Source: Thermococcus sp. (lineage in GTDB: Archaea; Methanobacteriota_B; Thermococci; Thermococcales; Thermococcaceae). From it: a stretch of DNA of 53,686 nt. Every line of letters begins with the position of its first letter. Position 1 is the stretch's first letter. Below are positions 8,234-18,480 of the stretch, in pieces. The notes beneath the pieces are model-generated. The model was not told the origin of the DNA, searched no databases, and worked only from the letters and a program-made list of their open reading frames with translations. Location: positions 1-53,686 of the forward strand of contig NZ_WAKV01000078.1 in the NCBI RefSeq assembly GCF_015523185.1, read 5' to 3'. The position numbers and the translations under genes were made by a program.

Positions 8234-10528
8234 TCACCCCATTTTAATTCTATACACCATGAGCACTCCTAAGGATTTAGTTATTTCTATTGTGTTTAAG
8301 GAATTTTTTTGAATAATTGCACTAATTTTGACAACGTTAAGTCCTCTATTTAACTCTTGGGTTAATACTCTCTTTCCGTTGATACTTACATTAATTTCCA
8401 TTTTTGTAGATGCAAAGAGAGTGAGGTATATTTTATCATAGTTTTTGCATGGATTAAATGCTATTATTCCCGTCTTCCCTGAAAGCCAAGCCACGTATAG
8501 TCCATTGAATGCAAAATATTCAACGTAAAAATATTTCTTGGTAAATCCCCAAACATAATATTTACCAAATTTATAAACGTCTCCGGGAAGCGTGCTGGAG
8601 CATAAACGAAGATTATCGAGGATAACTTTTTCATTTTTAGAAAGATTATGAGATGATAAATCAAAAATCCAGTCATTTCCGTTTATCCTAAGAAGAGAGT
8701 ACCTCTTAGCAAACTCTAGAGGATTTAAACTGGGTGCGTTGGTATCTATAAAAGCAAGGGTATTAGGTAATGTCTTATTTTTAGATAGAACCTCTTCTAC
8801 AAACCTTTCTATTGTTTTGCTCCCGATATGGCATTTCCTGAAATACGGTTCCGAAAGGAGAGTGTAATTTGTCCCCTCAAAAAAAGGTAACCATGGTGAT
8901 GAATCAGAATGACAAGATCCTAAGATGGACGTTGAACTGTAATGGGTTGAAATCCAGTTGAAATCCTCAATCACATCAGGGGTTACATAGAAGTTTGCTT
9001 CGGCTGAAACAATGTCTCTAGCTGTTCCATAAGCTGGAATTAAAAAAAAGGATGCAATAATCAGTGTGTAAATAAACACCGAAATACCTCTTACAAGTTT
9101 ATTTTTGAGACTACTCCTAAAATAGTTCAGAAGAAGTGATAGACTTCCCATGCCGGTACCAACTAGTACAGGAAACAATGGCACGGTCCACAGAAACTGC
9201 CTTTCCATAGCTGCAGCACTGTAAAACGGAATGGGCATGTTGAGTGTAAGTTTATCTATATTTAATAAAACAACAAATAGAATGAATATATAAATTGAAA
9301 GAATTTCAGGTTTTTTCGATGACTTTTTGAGTAAATAGTAGGTAAATCCTAAGATAATGAAAAGAACCTCAGCATAGTTGTTGTTCCTAATAGTCGCCCA
9401 CTTCCACATGAACTTAAAGAATGTCCAATTATCATGGCTTGTTGATACATTAAAAAAGTATGCTCCCTTAGCTTCAATTCCTCGAACAAGGATTTCAGTG
9501 AAATAGGGATTGAGAACAGCATAAAAAAGTAGTGGGATAATGAGATAAACAAAGATTGTCTCTCCAACACTTCTTTGAAGAAGTTTACTTGTCTTTAGAC
9601 CTGTCTTTAGCACGATGTATACTGTAATTACTAGCACATAGTTTTGAAAAGAGTAGGGATGGAAGAATATAGATGCTGTTCCAATAATAACCCCGAGTAT
9701 TTTATAAAAGATTATTCCACGTCTAAGCTCATTGTCGTTAATATAAGAGAAAGTTAGAGTTAACATGACCAAGAAAAAGTAAAAACCGATAAAATTTGGT
9801 TCAACATAAACAAGTAAATAATAGTGGACAATGTTCGTGGAAATTATAGCGATGATAGAGTACATAGCAATTTTACTATCAAACCATATTCTTGCAAAAA
9901 AATATACCCCAAACACAAACAATAACCACGCCAGAGTTCGTATGGCAAGCATAACACTTGGTATTGATGAGCTAGTAATTTTCACCAAATAACCCGCTAG
10001 AGAATGGTATCCCCCCGGGTAATAGACCACACTAAAGGAAGGAGCATCCATTGGGAACATTGAATCAGATTTAAGCATATACAGTATTTTCGTTGCATGA
10101 AAATAGTTATCAACATTATCAGTAGGATAAGTATATGCGAAATAATGGACAGTTACCAAAAGAAGTGCTGAAAGAAGAATAGTAAATGTCTCCTTAAAGT
10201 CAAGTGATAACTTTGAATGTATCTTAGCTCCCAGAAGTAGCGAGGTAAGGGCAACAAAAAGAGTATATCCCCAGTAATATGTATGAAGGGGAATATTAAA
10301 ATCACTACTAACATAAGCTCCGATAACAAGAACGGAAAGGCCCAATGCAGGAGAGAGTGTAAAAAGCATGCTAAACGGAATTCTAGATTTCGTCAAGAAT
10401 ATCAAAAGATTAAAGCCAAGGATAAAAGGAATGAAAAATCCCAAGTATGGATTGTTCAAATAATTTGCCAAAAAAATAACAACAATTGTTAAAAGACTCC
10501 ACGACATGAGCTTTAGTATTTTATCCAT
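8234..10528 (-). CDS. large polytopic membrane protein, probable GT-C glycosyltransferase
   Basis: A 764-residue protein with about 13-14 membrane helices over the first ~520 residues and an extracytoplasmic C-terminal domain of ~250. The segment TDNVDNYFHA and the following YYPGGYHSLAGYL look like the acidic and donor-side loops of GT-C enzymes, but I cannot name a family. ATG 10528 is chosen because GAGG stands five bases before it; an upstream ATG at 10543 has no such site. Its stop overlaps the next gene's leader, so the two form an operon. Codon use is as AT-rich as its partner and unlike the flanking genes, suggesting a transferred surface-glycan module. Confidence 0.6.
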   Translation of the reverse strand: MDKILKLMSWSLLTIVVIFLANYLNNPYLGFFIPFILGFNLLIFLTKSRIPFSMLFTLSPALGLSVLVIGAYVSSDFNIPLHTYYWGYTLFVALTSLLLGAKIHSKLSLDFKETFTILLSALLLVTVHYFAYTYPTDNVDNYFHATKILYMLKSDSMFPMDAPSFSVVYYPGGYHSLAGYLVKITSSSIPSVMLAIRTLAWLLFVFGVYFFARIWFDSKIAMYSIIAIISTNIVHYYLLVYVEPNFIGFYFFLVMLTLTFSYINDNELRRGIIFYKILGVIIGTASIFFHPYSFQNYVLVITVYIVLKTGLKTSKLLQRSVGETIFVYLIIPLLFYAVLNPYFTEILVRGIEAKGAYFFNVSTSHDNWTFFKFMWKWATIRNNNYAEVLFIILGFTYYLLKKSSKKPEILSIYIFILFVVLLNIDKLTLNMPIPFYSAAAMERQFLWTVPLFPVLVGTGMGSLSLLLNYFRSSLKNKLVRGISVFIYTLIIASFFLIPAYGTARDIVSAEANFYVTPDVIEDFNWISTHYSSTSILGSCHSDSSPWLPFFEGTNYTLLSEPYFRKCHIGSKTIERFVEEVLSKNKTLPNTLAFIDTNAPSLNPLEFAKRYSLLRINGNDWIFDLSSHNLSKNEKVILDNLRLCSSTLPGDVYKFGKYYVWGFTKKYFYVEYFAFNGLYVAWLSGKTGIIAFNPCKNYDKIYLTLFASTKMEINVSINGKRVLTQELNRGLNVVKISAIIQKNSLNTIEITKSLGVLMVYRIKMG

Positions 10529-10610
10529 AGTGATCCTCATCATAAAGCATTGAAAGTAGGGAAGTCTTATAAAACATGCACCTTAGAAGAATTTTAATGG
10601 GGTGACAATA

Positions 10611-11171
10611 ATGGCGTTATTCGGCTTTGGCTCCAAAAAGAAAAAGGTCAGGGGGATGCTTGAATCGGGACAGTTCGAGCTTCTAGTTCAGGAGGCAATA
10701 AAAGACAAAAAGGTCATGGGTGCGATAGTGGAGCTTCTGGACGATGAGAACCCGGGAATTGTGGGCGATGCACTTCTGGCGCTCACCCAGATTCTAGAGA
10801 CCAGCAGGGAAACACTATCGAAATATATGAGCGAAGACAACTTCAAGAAGCTGATGGCACTAATTCACCACAGGAATCCCTACATAAGGGAGAATGCCAT
10901 GGTGCTCGCCTATGATATTATACGAACCTATCCAGAACTGGCCAAGAAGTATCGCTCTTGGATAGTCGAGGAGATTAAGCAGGGCCTTCGCGAGGGTAAG
11001 AGAGATGAGAAGGGTTTCCTCCTCGTCGTGATAGGGGAACTTGGACTGAGCGAGTTAAAACCCCTCGTCGAGGAACTCACGGGCGTTGAGGACAAGGTCG
11101 TCCTCCCGTTCGAGGGCAAGAAGTGGGTTCCCCTCGGCCAGATTGCCAAGGAAACACTTGAAAAGCTCTGA
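10611..11171 (+). CDS. HEAT-repeat protein
   Basis: A 186-residue helical protein. After a basic glycine-rich start (LFGFGSKKKK) the rest is made of paired helices typical of HEAT/armadillo repeats, with DDENPGIVGDALLALTQIL and HRNPYIRENAMVLAYDII as two clear units. Such proteins act as protein-binding scaffolds; the partner is unknown. ATG 10611 follows GGGGTGA with five-base spacing; an in-frame GTG at 10602 lies inside that site and is rejected. It is divergent from the AT-rich membrane pair and about ten bases upstream of the BofA-like frame. Confidence 0.7.
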   Translation: MALFGFGSKKKKVRGMLESGQFELLVQEAIKDKKVMGAIVELLDDENPGIVGDALLALTQILETSRETLSKYMSEDNFKKLMALIHHRNPYIRENAMVLAYDIIRTYPELAKKYRSWIVEEIKQGLREGKRDEKGFLLVVIGELGLSELKPLVEELTGVEDKVVLPFEGKKWVPLGQIAKETLEKL

Positions 11172-11180
11172 GGTGGTTTC

Positions 11181-11434
11181 ATGAAGGATTTGTTGCTCTA
11201 AGTACTCTTCCTTTTTCCCTGTTTCTCTTCGGATGGGTCATCCTTGCTCTAACGATAGCAATACTCAAGTGGCTCACGGTTAACGTTATAGTTGAACTTC
11301 TTGTGATTGGCCTGCTGAACTTTCTCGGAGTTACCCGCGTTCCCATCAATCCAATGACCCTTCTCATACTCGCCGTCGGTGGAATCCTCGGGGCCTTCAT
11401 TCTTATAGTCCTCTCGGTTCTGCACCTCCTCTAA
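11181..11434 (+). pseudogene. BofA-like small membrane protein, frameshifted near its start
   Basis: A strong ribosome site GAGGTGG precedes ATG 11181, but that frame stops after MKDLLL. A different frame from about 11189 to the stop at 11432-11434 encodes about 80 residues with two or three membrane helices. It includes TRVPINPMTLLILAVGG and ends FILIVLSVLHLL, which matches the pro-sigmaK processing inhibitor BofA family found in Thermococcales. No ATG, GTG or TTG opens this frame near its start. Adding one base in CTCTAAG would join the ribosome site and ATG to it. Either the gene is broken or one base is missing from the sequence. Confidence 0.6.
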
Positions 11435-11440
11435 CGCCAA

Positions 11441-11494
11441 ACTTTTATAAGGGCCCCTTCTACCCAGAAACGGGAAGAGAAAGGGGTGATGCTC
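11441..11494 (+). promoter_or_regulatory. promoter and ribosome site of aRF1
   Basis: CTTTTATAAG at 11442-11451 is a strong TATA box. GGGGTG at 11483-11488 is the ribosome site and selects ATG 11495 rather than the GTG at 11486 that lies inside it. Confidence 0.6.
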
Positions 11495-12742
11495 ATGTCT
11501 CACAAATCAGCTGAGATGTACGAACTGAAAAAGAAGGTCGAGGAGCTCAAAAGCTATCGAGGTCGTGCCACCGAACTGGTAAGCCTATACATTCCAGCTG
11601 GCTACGACATAAACAAGGTCATGCAACAGTTGAGGGAAGAGTACGGAACGGCACAGAACATCAAGAGCAAATCAACTCGAAAGAACGTTCTTGGCGCGTT
11701 AGAAAGGGCCATGCAACACCTCAAGCTGTATCGAAAGACTCCCGAGAACGGCCTCGCTCTCTTCGTTGGCAACGTCAGCGAGCAAGAGGGTGTTAGCGAC
11801 ATAAGACTCTGGGCTATAGTTCCGCCGGAACCCCTCAAGGTCCGCCTTTATCGCTGTGACCAGACCTTTGTCACAGAACCGCTCGAAGAGATGCTCCGCG
11901 TAAAAGATGCCTATGGGCTAATAACGGTCGAGAAAAACGAGGCTACGATAGGGCTCCTTCGGGGGAAGCGCATAGAGGTTATAGACGAGCTTACCTCGAA
12001 CGTTCCCGGAAAGACTAGAGCAGGTGGTCAGTCGGCGAGGCGTTATGAGCGCATTAGGGAGCAGGAAACCCACGAGTTCATGAAGCGCATAGGAGAACAC
12101 GCCAACAAGGCCTTCCTACCGCTCCTTGAAAAGGGCGAGCTCAAGGGAATAATCATCGGCGGTCCCGGGCCGACGAAGGAGGAGTTCGTTGAGGGGGACT
12201 ACCTCCACCACGAGCTCAAAAAGAAAATCATCGGCGTCGTTGACATAAGCTACCATGGCGAATACGGTCTCAGGGAGCTCGTTGAGAAGGCCAGCGACAT
12301 ACTCAGAGACCATGAAGCAGTGAAGGAGAGAAAGCTCATCCAGGACTTCTTCAAGCACCTCGTCAAAGATACTGGCATGATAACCTACGGTGAGAAGGAG
12401 GTAAGGCAGGCCCTCGAGCTCGGAGCCGTTGATACCCTCCTCATAAGCGAGGGCTACGACAAAGTTCGGGTGAGAGTCAAGTGCAACAACTGTGGCTGGA
12501 GCGAGGAAAAGACAATGAGCGAGCAGGAGTTCCACGTCTACAAGAAGAAGCTAACGCACTGCCCCAAGTGTGGAAGCCAGAACCTGAGTTTTGAAAAGTG
12601 GGACGTTGCCGAGGAGCTCATCAAGATGGCAGAGGAGGCCGGCTCAAACGTTGAAATAATCTCCCTAGACACTGAGGAGGGCCAGCAGTTCTACAAGGCC
12701 TTTGGTGGATTGGGAGCTTTCCTCAGGTACAAGATTCATTGA
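11495..12742 (+). CDS. prf1: peptide chain release factor aRF1
   Basis: A 415-residue archaeal class 1 release factor. The N domain holds the stop-codon-reading NIKS motif (residues 55-58). The M domain holds GGQ (177-179), which triggers peptidyl-tRNA hydrolysis in the ribosomal peptidyl transferase centre. The C domain carries a CNNCG...CPKCG mini zinc ribbon, present in many archaeal and some eukaryotic eRF1-type factors, and binds Pelota-like partners and ABCE1. Length and all motifs are intact. It reads all three stop codons in archaea. It appears to be monocistronic, with its own TATA box. Confidence 0.97.
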   Translation: MSHKSAEMYELKKKVEELKSYRGRATELVSLYIPAGYDINKVMQQLREEYGTAQNIKSKSTRKNVLGALERAMQHLKLYRKTPENGLALFVGNVSEQEGVSDIRLWAIVPPEPLKVRLYRCDQTFVTEPLEEMLRVKDAYGLITVEKNEATIGLLRGKRIEVIDELTSNVPGKTRAGGQSARRYERIREQETHEFMKRIGEHANKAFLPLLEKGELKGIIIGGPGPTKEEFVEGDYLHHELKKKIIGVVDISYHGEYGLRELVEKASDILRDHEAVKERKLIQDFFKHLVKDTGMITYGEKEVRQALELGAVDTLLISEGYDKVRVRVKCNNCGWSEEKTMSEQEFHVYKKKLTHCPKCGSQNLSFEKWDVAEELIKMAEEAGSNVEIISLDTEEGQQFYKAFGGLGAFLRYKIH

Positions 12743-12764
12743 GCCCCCTTTTCTTTAGCTTGTT

Positions 12765-13038
12765 ATGAGTTTAGTATATGAGGAAGTCAAAGTGAGGCCG
12801 TTTCCAAGAGAGTTATCAAAAGATTTCCTGAGGGTGGGCTTCTCGGAAGTTGGCCTGAAAGTTCCCGAGGAAGAGATAGAAACTCGATGGCATTCCCTGC
12901 TGGCTTGTGGAGTTCGGTTTCAACTACTGGAGGAGAGGTAGCTTTGAATGTGCAATGGGGGGAATGATTGCAAGGGCGCAATCGGTGATAAGGGAGGAGC
13001 CGGTTGACGTCGTTGAAAAAAATACTGAAGGAGTGAAG

Positions 13039-13040
<2 letters not shown>
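12765..13040 (+). pseudogene. decayed or frameshifted small ORF of unknown family
   Basis: Two overlapping frames look like halves of one protein. Frame one opens at ATG 12765 (MSLVYEEVKVRPFPREL...) and reads 58 residues to a TAG at 12939. Frame two, usable from about 12885, reads KLDGIPCWLVEFGFNYWRR then GSFECAMGGMIARA and on to VVEKNTEGVKS near 13040. One lost base, or two gained, near GAGATAGAAACTC (about 12880) would fuse them into a ~95-residue protein that meets the convergent argS end. I do not recognise the family. The 296 bases between prf1 and argS hold nothing else that I can see. Confidence 0.35.
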
Positions 13041-15015
<1,975 letters not shown>

Positions 15016-15039
15016 TTACTCTCTCCGGGGGTGAGAAAA

Positions 15040-15318
15040 ATGAAGCACCACGTCGGCGAGCACAAGGCCAAGAAGGGCCTCATAAGGATTGAGTTTGACG
15101 AAGAAAATGGCATAGCTGAGCACGTCAAAATTACCGGAGACTTTTTCATGCACCCTGAGGAAGCCCTTCATGAGCTTGAGCAGAAGCTTGAGGGACACAG
15201 GCTGGAGGAGCTTGAGTATCTGATTGATGAATTCTTTGCGATGAGGCTCGACGTGGAGATGCCCTACGTCAACGTCGAGGACTTCAAGATAGCCCTCAAG
15301 AAAGCCATCAAAGGGTGA
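15040..15318 (+). CDS. lipoate-protein ligase C-terminal (accessory) domain protein, LplB-like
   Basis: A 92-residue protein matching the stand-alone C-terminal domain of archaeal bipartite lipoate ligases. Signs are KKGLIRIEFDEE, the strand-turn KITGDFFMHPEEALHELE and the closing IDEFF...FKIALKKAI. In Thermoplasma-type enzymes this subunit (LplB) is needed with LplA to form lipoyl-AMP. No LplA gene lies in this window, so the catalytic partner must be elsewhere if the call is right. ATG 15040 follows GGGGGTGA; GTG 15031 lies within that site. The next gene begins five bases after its stop, so the two probably form an operon. Confidence 0.7.
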   Translation: MKHHVGEHKAKKGLIRIEFDEENGIAEHVKITGDFFMHPEEALHELEQKLEGHRLEELEYLIDEFFAMRLDVEMPYVNVEDFKIALKKAIKG

Positions 15319-15322
15319 TATC

Positions 15323-15868
15323 GTGAATGCAAAGAAAATCTTCAGTCTGCTTTTGCTGACCTTTGGTGTTGGGATAGTTTTCGGCGTTGCCTATGCCTAC
15401 GCTCAGCCTGAAAGAGCGGGTGAATACGTTCTCAAGCTGGCCAACGAGCTCGGTGGCCTCTCGCCGAATCCATTCGATAACTTCATCAAAATATTTACCC
15501 ACAATGCAAGTGTTGCGCTCCTTGTCTTGGTCTCTGGATTGTTTTTCGGCTTGGGGCCTTGGGTGATGATGTTTTTCAACGGTGCCGTTGTTGGGGTTGT
15601 CGCAGGGGTTTTTGTCGGACATGGCTTTCCCGTTGAGAAAATTGTTCTGGGCCTAGCTCCTCATGGAGTAGTTGAAATCCCTGCCTTTGTTCTGGCCGGA
15701 ACAGCTGGGGTTCTCTGGTACAAGAGCATAAGAAACTCGGAGGAACCGGCGAAAGGATTTAAGGAGGGAATGAAAACGGCGTTGAAGCTCTACGGTTTAA
15801 CGCTTATCATGCTCTTACTTGCGGCTTTCATTGAGGCTTACATAACCCCCAAGGTTGCCGGCCTCTGA
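15323..15868 (+). CDS. SpoIIM family (DUF95) membrane protein
   Basis: A 181-residue protein with about five membrane helices. The stretch from NPFDNFIKIFTHNASVAL through GLGPWVMMFFNGAVVG to LAPHGVVEIPAFVLAG is the signature of the stage II sporulation protein M family. Archaeal members are widespread and their role is not known. It starts at GTG 15323 right after the previous gene, with GGTGAT just upstream. Its last 54 bases overlap the 3' end of the convergent DUF354 gene. Confidence 0.8.
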   Translation: MNAKKIFSLLLLTFGVGIVFGVAYAYAQPERAGEYVLKLANELGGLSPNPFDNFIKIFTHNASVALLVLVSGLFFGLGPWVMMFFNGAVVGVVAGVFVGHGFPVEKIVLGLAPHGVVEIPAFVLAGTAGVLWYKSIRNSEEPAKGFKEGMKTALKLYGLTLIMLLLAAFIEAYITPKVAGL

Positions 15869-16915
15869 GACCTCAAAACTTCCGCTCTCCTCATAGGTTT
15901 CTATTTCCTTCAGTATGGCATCCATAGGATTTTCAAGGCCCGAAACAACGCTCCTTATGTAGTTTCTGTAGCTTTTACCCGACTCCATCATGTACTCCGC
16001 GACCTCGGCTATTTCCGCGGGGTCAGTGGAGTGGAACTTAACGCCGAGCTCGACAAGCCATCTGGTAACGGCCAAGAGCCTTCCCGGGTAGGTAGAGATT
16101 GTCGGTGTCCCAAGGGCTATGGCCTCCCTGTTCATAGTTCCCCCGGCCCCTATCATTAATCTGGCGTAATAAAGCAGGCTCAAGCTGTCAACGGGTTTTT
16201 TCGGCATTATAACGTTATCAAACTGCTCAAAACGCCTTCTCTGCTCCTCCGTTCTTGGGAAGAGAACTATCGGCATCTCGGGCAGGAGTGGGATTACATC
16301 CTCAAGGATGCTCTTCTCGGGGCTGTTGAAGTAGTTGGCCTTGACCGGCTCGGTGCGCATCACTATGTAGCCGTTCTTCCTGAGGCCGAGCTCCCGCAGA
16401 ACTTTTCTGCTCGGTCTGAAGCCGTAGAGGTGCGCCAGCTCCGAGAAGCCGTTGACGGGCTTCATGCCGTTGGGGTCGGCACCGCACTTGAGGAGCTCGT
16501 AGGCGTCTATTGCCTTAGGATACAGGAGAAGCTTGGTCAGCGGGAGCATCAGCTTGTTCTGGGCTATTGCCGTCTCGTTATCAACGAAACCTATGCTCGG
16601 AATTCCGAGGCCGAAGGCAACGCGAGGTGCCTCAACGGAGTGCTTGTAGATGGACAAATCCGGTTTTTCCTCGATTATCAGCCGGCTGAGCTTGTAAACT
16701 CTCTCGGCACTCGCTATGAGTTTACCCTCGAGCGTGGAACCTCCATGCTTCCCGACCACGTAGTAGTCAAAACCTAGCATGTCAAGAATCTCCGTTAAGC
16801 CATCGAACTCCCTCGTCGTGATTAGAACCTCATGACCAGTTTTTTCAAGCTCCTTGATGAGACCCTTGAAAAAGTGAACGTGAGGCGCGTTCGTTATATC
16901 AATCCACACCTTCAT
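15815..16915 (-). CDS. DUF354 family protein, GT-B-like
   Basis: A 366-residue soluble protein of the archaeal DUF354 family. The N-terminus MKVWIDITNAPHVHFF and the central and late stretches IVLFPRTEEQRRRFEQF, MIGAGGTMNREAIALGTPTIS and YPGRLLAVT resemble the two Rossmann halves of GT-B enzymes such as UDP-GlcNAc 2-epimerase. The likely role is in surface or lipid-linked glycan synthesis. ATG 16915 is preceded by GGGTGGT. It is divergent from wecC-wecB and shares repeated AACGGTT elements with them, which supports a common pathway (inference). The exact reaction is unknown. Confidence 0.72.
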   Translation of the reverse strand: MKVWIDITNAPHVHFFKGLIKELEKTGHEVLITTREFDGLTEILDMLGFDYYVVGKHGGSTLEGKLIASAERVYKLSRLIIEEKPDLSIYKHSVEAPRVAFGLGIPSIGFVDNETAIAQNKLMLPLTKLLLYPKAIDAYELLKCGADPNGMKPVNGFSELAHLYGFRPSRKVLRELGLRKNGYIVMRTEPVKANYFNSPEKSILEDVIPLLPEMPIVLFPRTEEQRRRFEQFDNVIMPKKPVDSLSLLYYARLMIGAGGTMNREAIALGTPTISTYPGRLLAVTRWLVELGVKFHSTDPAEIAEVAEYMMESGKSYRNYIRSVVSGLENPMDAILKEIETYEESGSFEVSEAGNLGGYVSLNESRK

Positions 16916-17208
16916 TCTACCACCCGCCGATGAATGAACGGTTTTGTCCAATATAAGGCTTTCCGAAAAACGGTTGTGGAAGCGTTTTTTCAATTGGTTC
17001 TGGGAAGTCCGTTTGATGAAAAACGATTTCTAACGCTTTCCTTCCATGAGGTGAGTTTTAAACGGGCCATCACAGAAAGATGGAATGAACAGGGATGTTC
17101 CTCAGAAGGAAGGGGGCAAAACCCGAGTAAGAACCGTTTCAACGGTTTCAAAATCGTTACCTAGAAAAGGCTTTTATCCACGGTTTCCAACGAGCCTCGG
17201 TGAGTGGA
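16916..17208. promoter_or_regulatory. divergent regulatory region with four AACGGTT elements
   Basis: No gene is evident in these 293 bases. AACGGTT occurs at 16937-16943 and 16969-16975, either side of the leftward TATA box (complement of ATATAAGG, 16951-16958). A 7-2-7 inverted repeat of the same heptamer, AACCGTT-TC-AACGGTT, sits at 17132-17147. It lies just upstream of the rightward TATA box GGCTTTTATCC (17169-17179). The layout suggests one regulator acting on both the DUF354 gene and wecC-wecB. Confidence 0.6.
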
Positions 17209-18480
17209 ATGAATGAAATGCAGGAGATAGCGGTCATAGGGCTTGGATACATAGGTCTCCCCACGGCCATAATGTTCGCGAATTCCGGGTTTAGGGTTAT
17301 AGGTTATGAAATCAAGGAAGAAGTCGTCAGGAAAATAAACTCTGGGGAAGCCCACATCGTCGAGCCTGAAATAAACGAACTGCTCCGAAAGGCTATAGAG
17401 AGTGGCAACCTCAGGGCGACGTCGAATCCGGACGAGATACGTGGAAAGGACGCCTACATAATCTGTGTTCAAACCCCCCTTAGGGAGGACAAAACCCCAG
17501 ACCTTAGCTACCTTGAGAGTGCCGTCAGGACGGTCGCTCAAGCCATGAAAAGGGGCTCCCTCGTGGTGATAGAGAGTACGGTTCCACCCCTAACAACGGT
17601 AAAAATGGCACGTCTAATTGAGGAGATTACGAGTTTTAAAGCGGGCAAGGACTTCTACATGGTCCACGCCCCGGAAAGGGTAATGCCCGGGAGGATTTTC
17701 AAGGAACTGGTTTACAACTCAAGGATTTTCGGCGGAATAACCCCGGAGAGTGCGGAGATGGCCGAAAAGCTCTACAGGGCTTTTGTCAGGGGCCAGACCT
17801 TCAAAACAAGCTCCACCGTCAGCGAGGTTGTTAAACTGATGGAGAACACCTTTAGGGATGTTAACATAGCCCTAGCCAACGAGTTCGCCTTCTTGGCTCA
17901 CCAGTATAAGATAGACATCTTCGAGGCAATAGAGCTCGCCAACACGCACCCAAGGGTTAGAATCCACGTGCCGGGGATAGGCGTTGGAGGCCACTGCCTT
18001 CCCAAGGACCCGCACCTCCTCCTCTGGCCGGCCAAGGAGGACTTCGGGCTCATAAAGCTCGCGAGGGAGATAAACGACTCGATGCCCCTCTTCACCAAGG
18101 ATTTACTATTCTCCGCCTTAAGGGAACTCAACGTTCTGCCGGAGGAGGCAGTTATTGCCGTTCTGGGTCTGGCTTACAAGGGTGATAGCGACGACACGAG
18201 AAATTCCCCTGCTCTGGCCTTTATAGAGGCCATAAAGGACGATGTAAAGGCCGTTAAGACCTATGACCCCTTTGTTGGAGGAACCTCTGAAAGCGTTGAG
18301 GAAGCAGTTAAAAACGCAGACGCGGTTGTTATAGCCACAGACCACACGGCCTTTAAGTCTCTCGACTGGGAAAGCCTTGGAAATCTTATGAGGACGAGAA
18401 TCCTCATAGACGGCAGGCACGTCGTTAAAGAACCGCCGAGGGGATTCCTCTTCAAGGGCATCGGGAGGGGCGAGTTTTGA
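17209..18480 (+). CDS. wecC: UDP-N-acetyl-D-mannosamine dehydrogenase
   Basis: A 423-residue nucleotide-sugar dehydrogenase. The NAD-binding Rossmann motif is GLGYIG (11-16). The central dimerisation helix region carries TSSTVSEVVKLMENTFRDVN, and the catalytic cysteine is C263 in GVGGHCLPKDP. The C-terminal UDP-binding domain includes LGLAYKGDSDDTRNSPA. It oxidises UDP-ManNAc to UDP-ManNAcA with two NAD+. ATG 17209 follows GGTGAG; ATG 17218 or GTG 17200 are less likely. Its stop overlaps the TTG start of wecB by three bases, and the pair makes UDP-ManNAcA for surface glycans. Confidence 0.92.
   Translation: MNEMQEIAVIGLGYIGLPTAIMFANSGFRVIGYEIKEEVVRKINSGEAHIVEPEINELLRKAIESGNLRATSNPDEIRGKDAYIICVQTPLREDKTPDLSYLESAVRTVAQAMKRGSLVVIESTVPPLTTVKMARLIEEITSFKAGKDFYMVHAPERVMPGRIFKELVYNSRIFGGITPESAEMAEKLYRAFVRGQTFKTSSTVSEVVKLMENTFRDVNIALANEFAFLAHQYKIDIFEAIELANTHPRVRIHVPGIGVGGHCLPKDPHLLLWPAKEDFGLIKLAREINDSMPLFTKDLLFSALRELNVLPEEAVIAVLGLAYKGDSDDTRNSPALAFIEAIKDDVKAVKTYDPFVGGTSESVEEAVKNADAVVIATDHTAFKSLDWESLGNLMRTRILIDGRHVVKEPPRGFLFKGIGRGEF

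Noticed and set aside
17000-17060. C/D-box RNA in the wec spacer (TGATGA at about 17015)
   Set aside because: The base before the C box is not a purine, and no CTGA box follows at a suitable distance.
16934-17164. Plus-strand 76-residue ORF in the wec spacer
   Set aside because: It runs through the TATA boxes and AACGGTT elements and has no ribosome site or recognisable domain.
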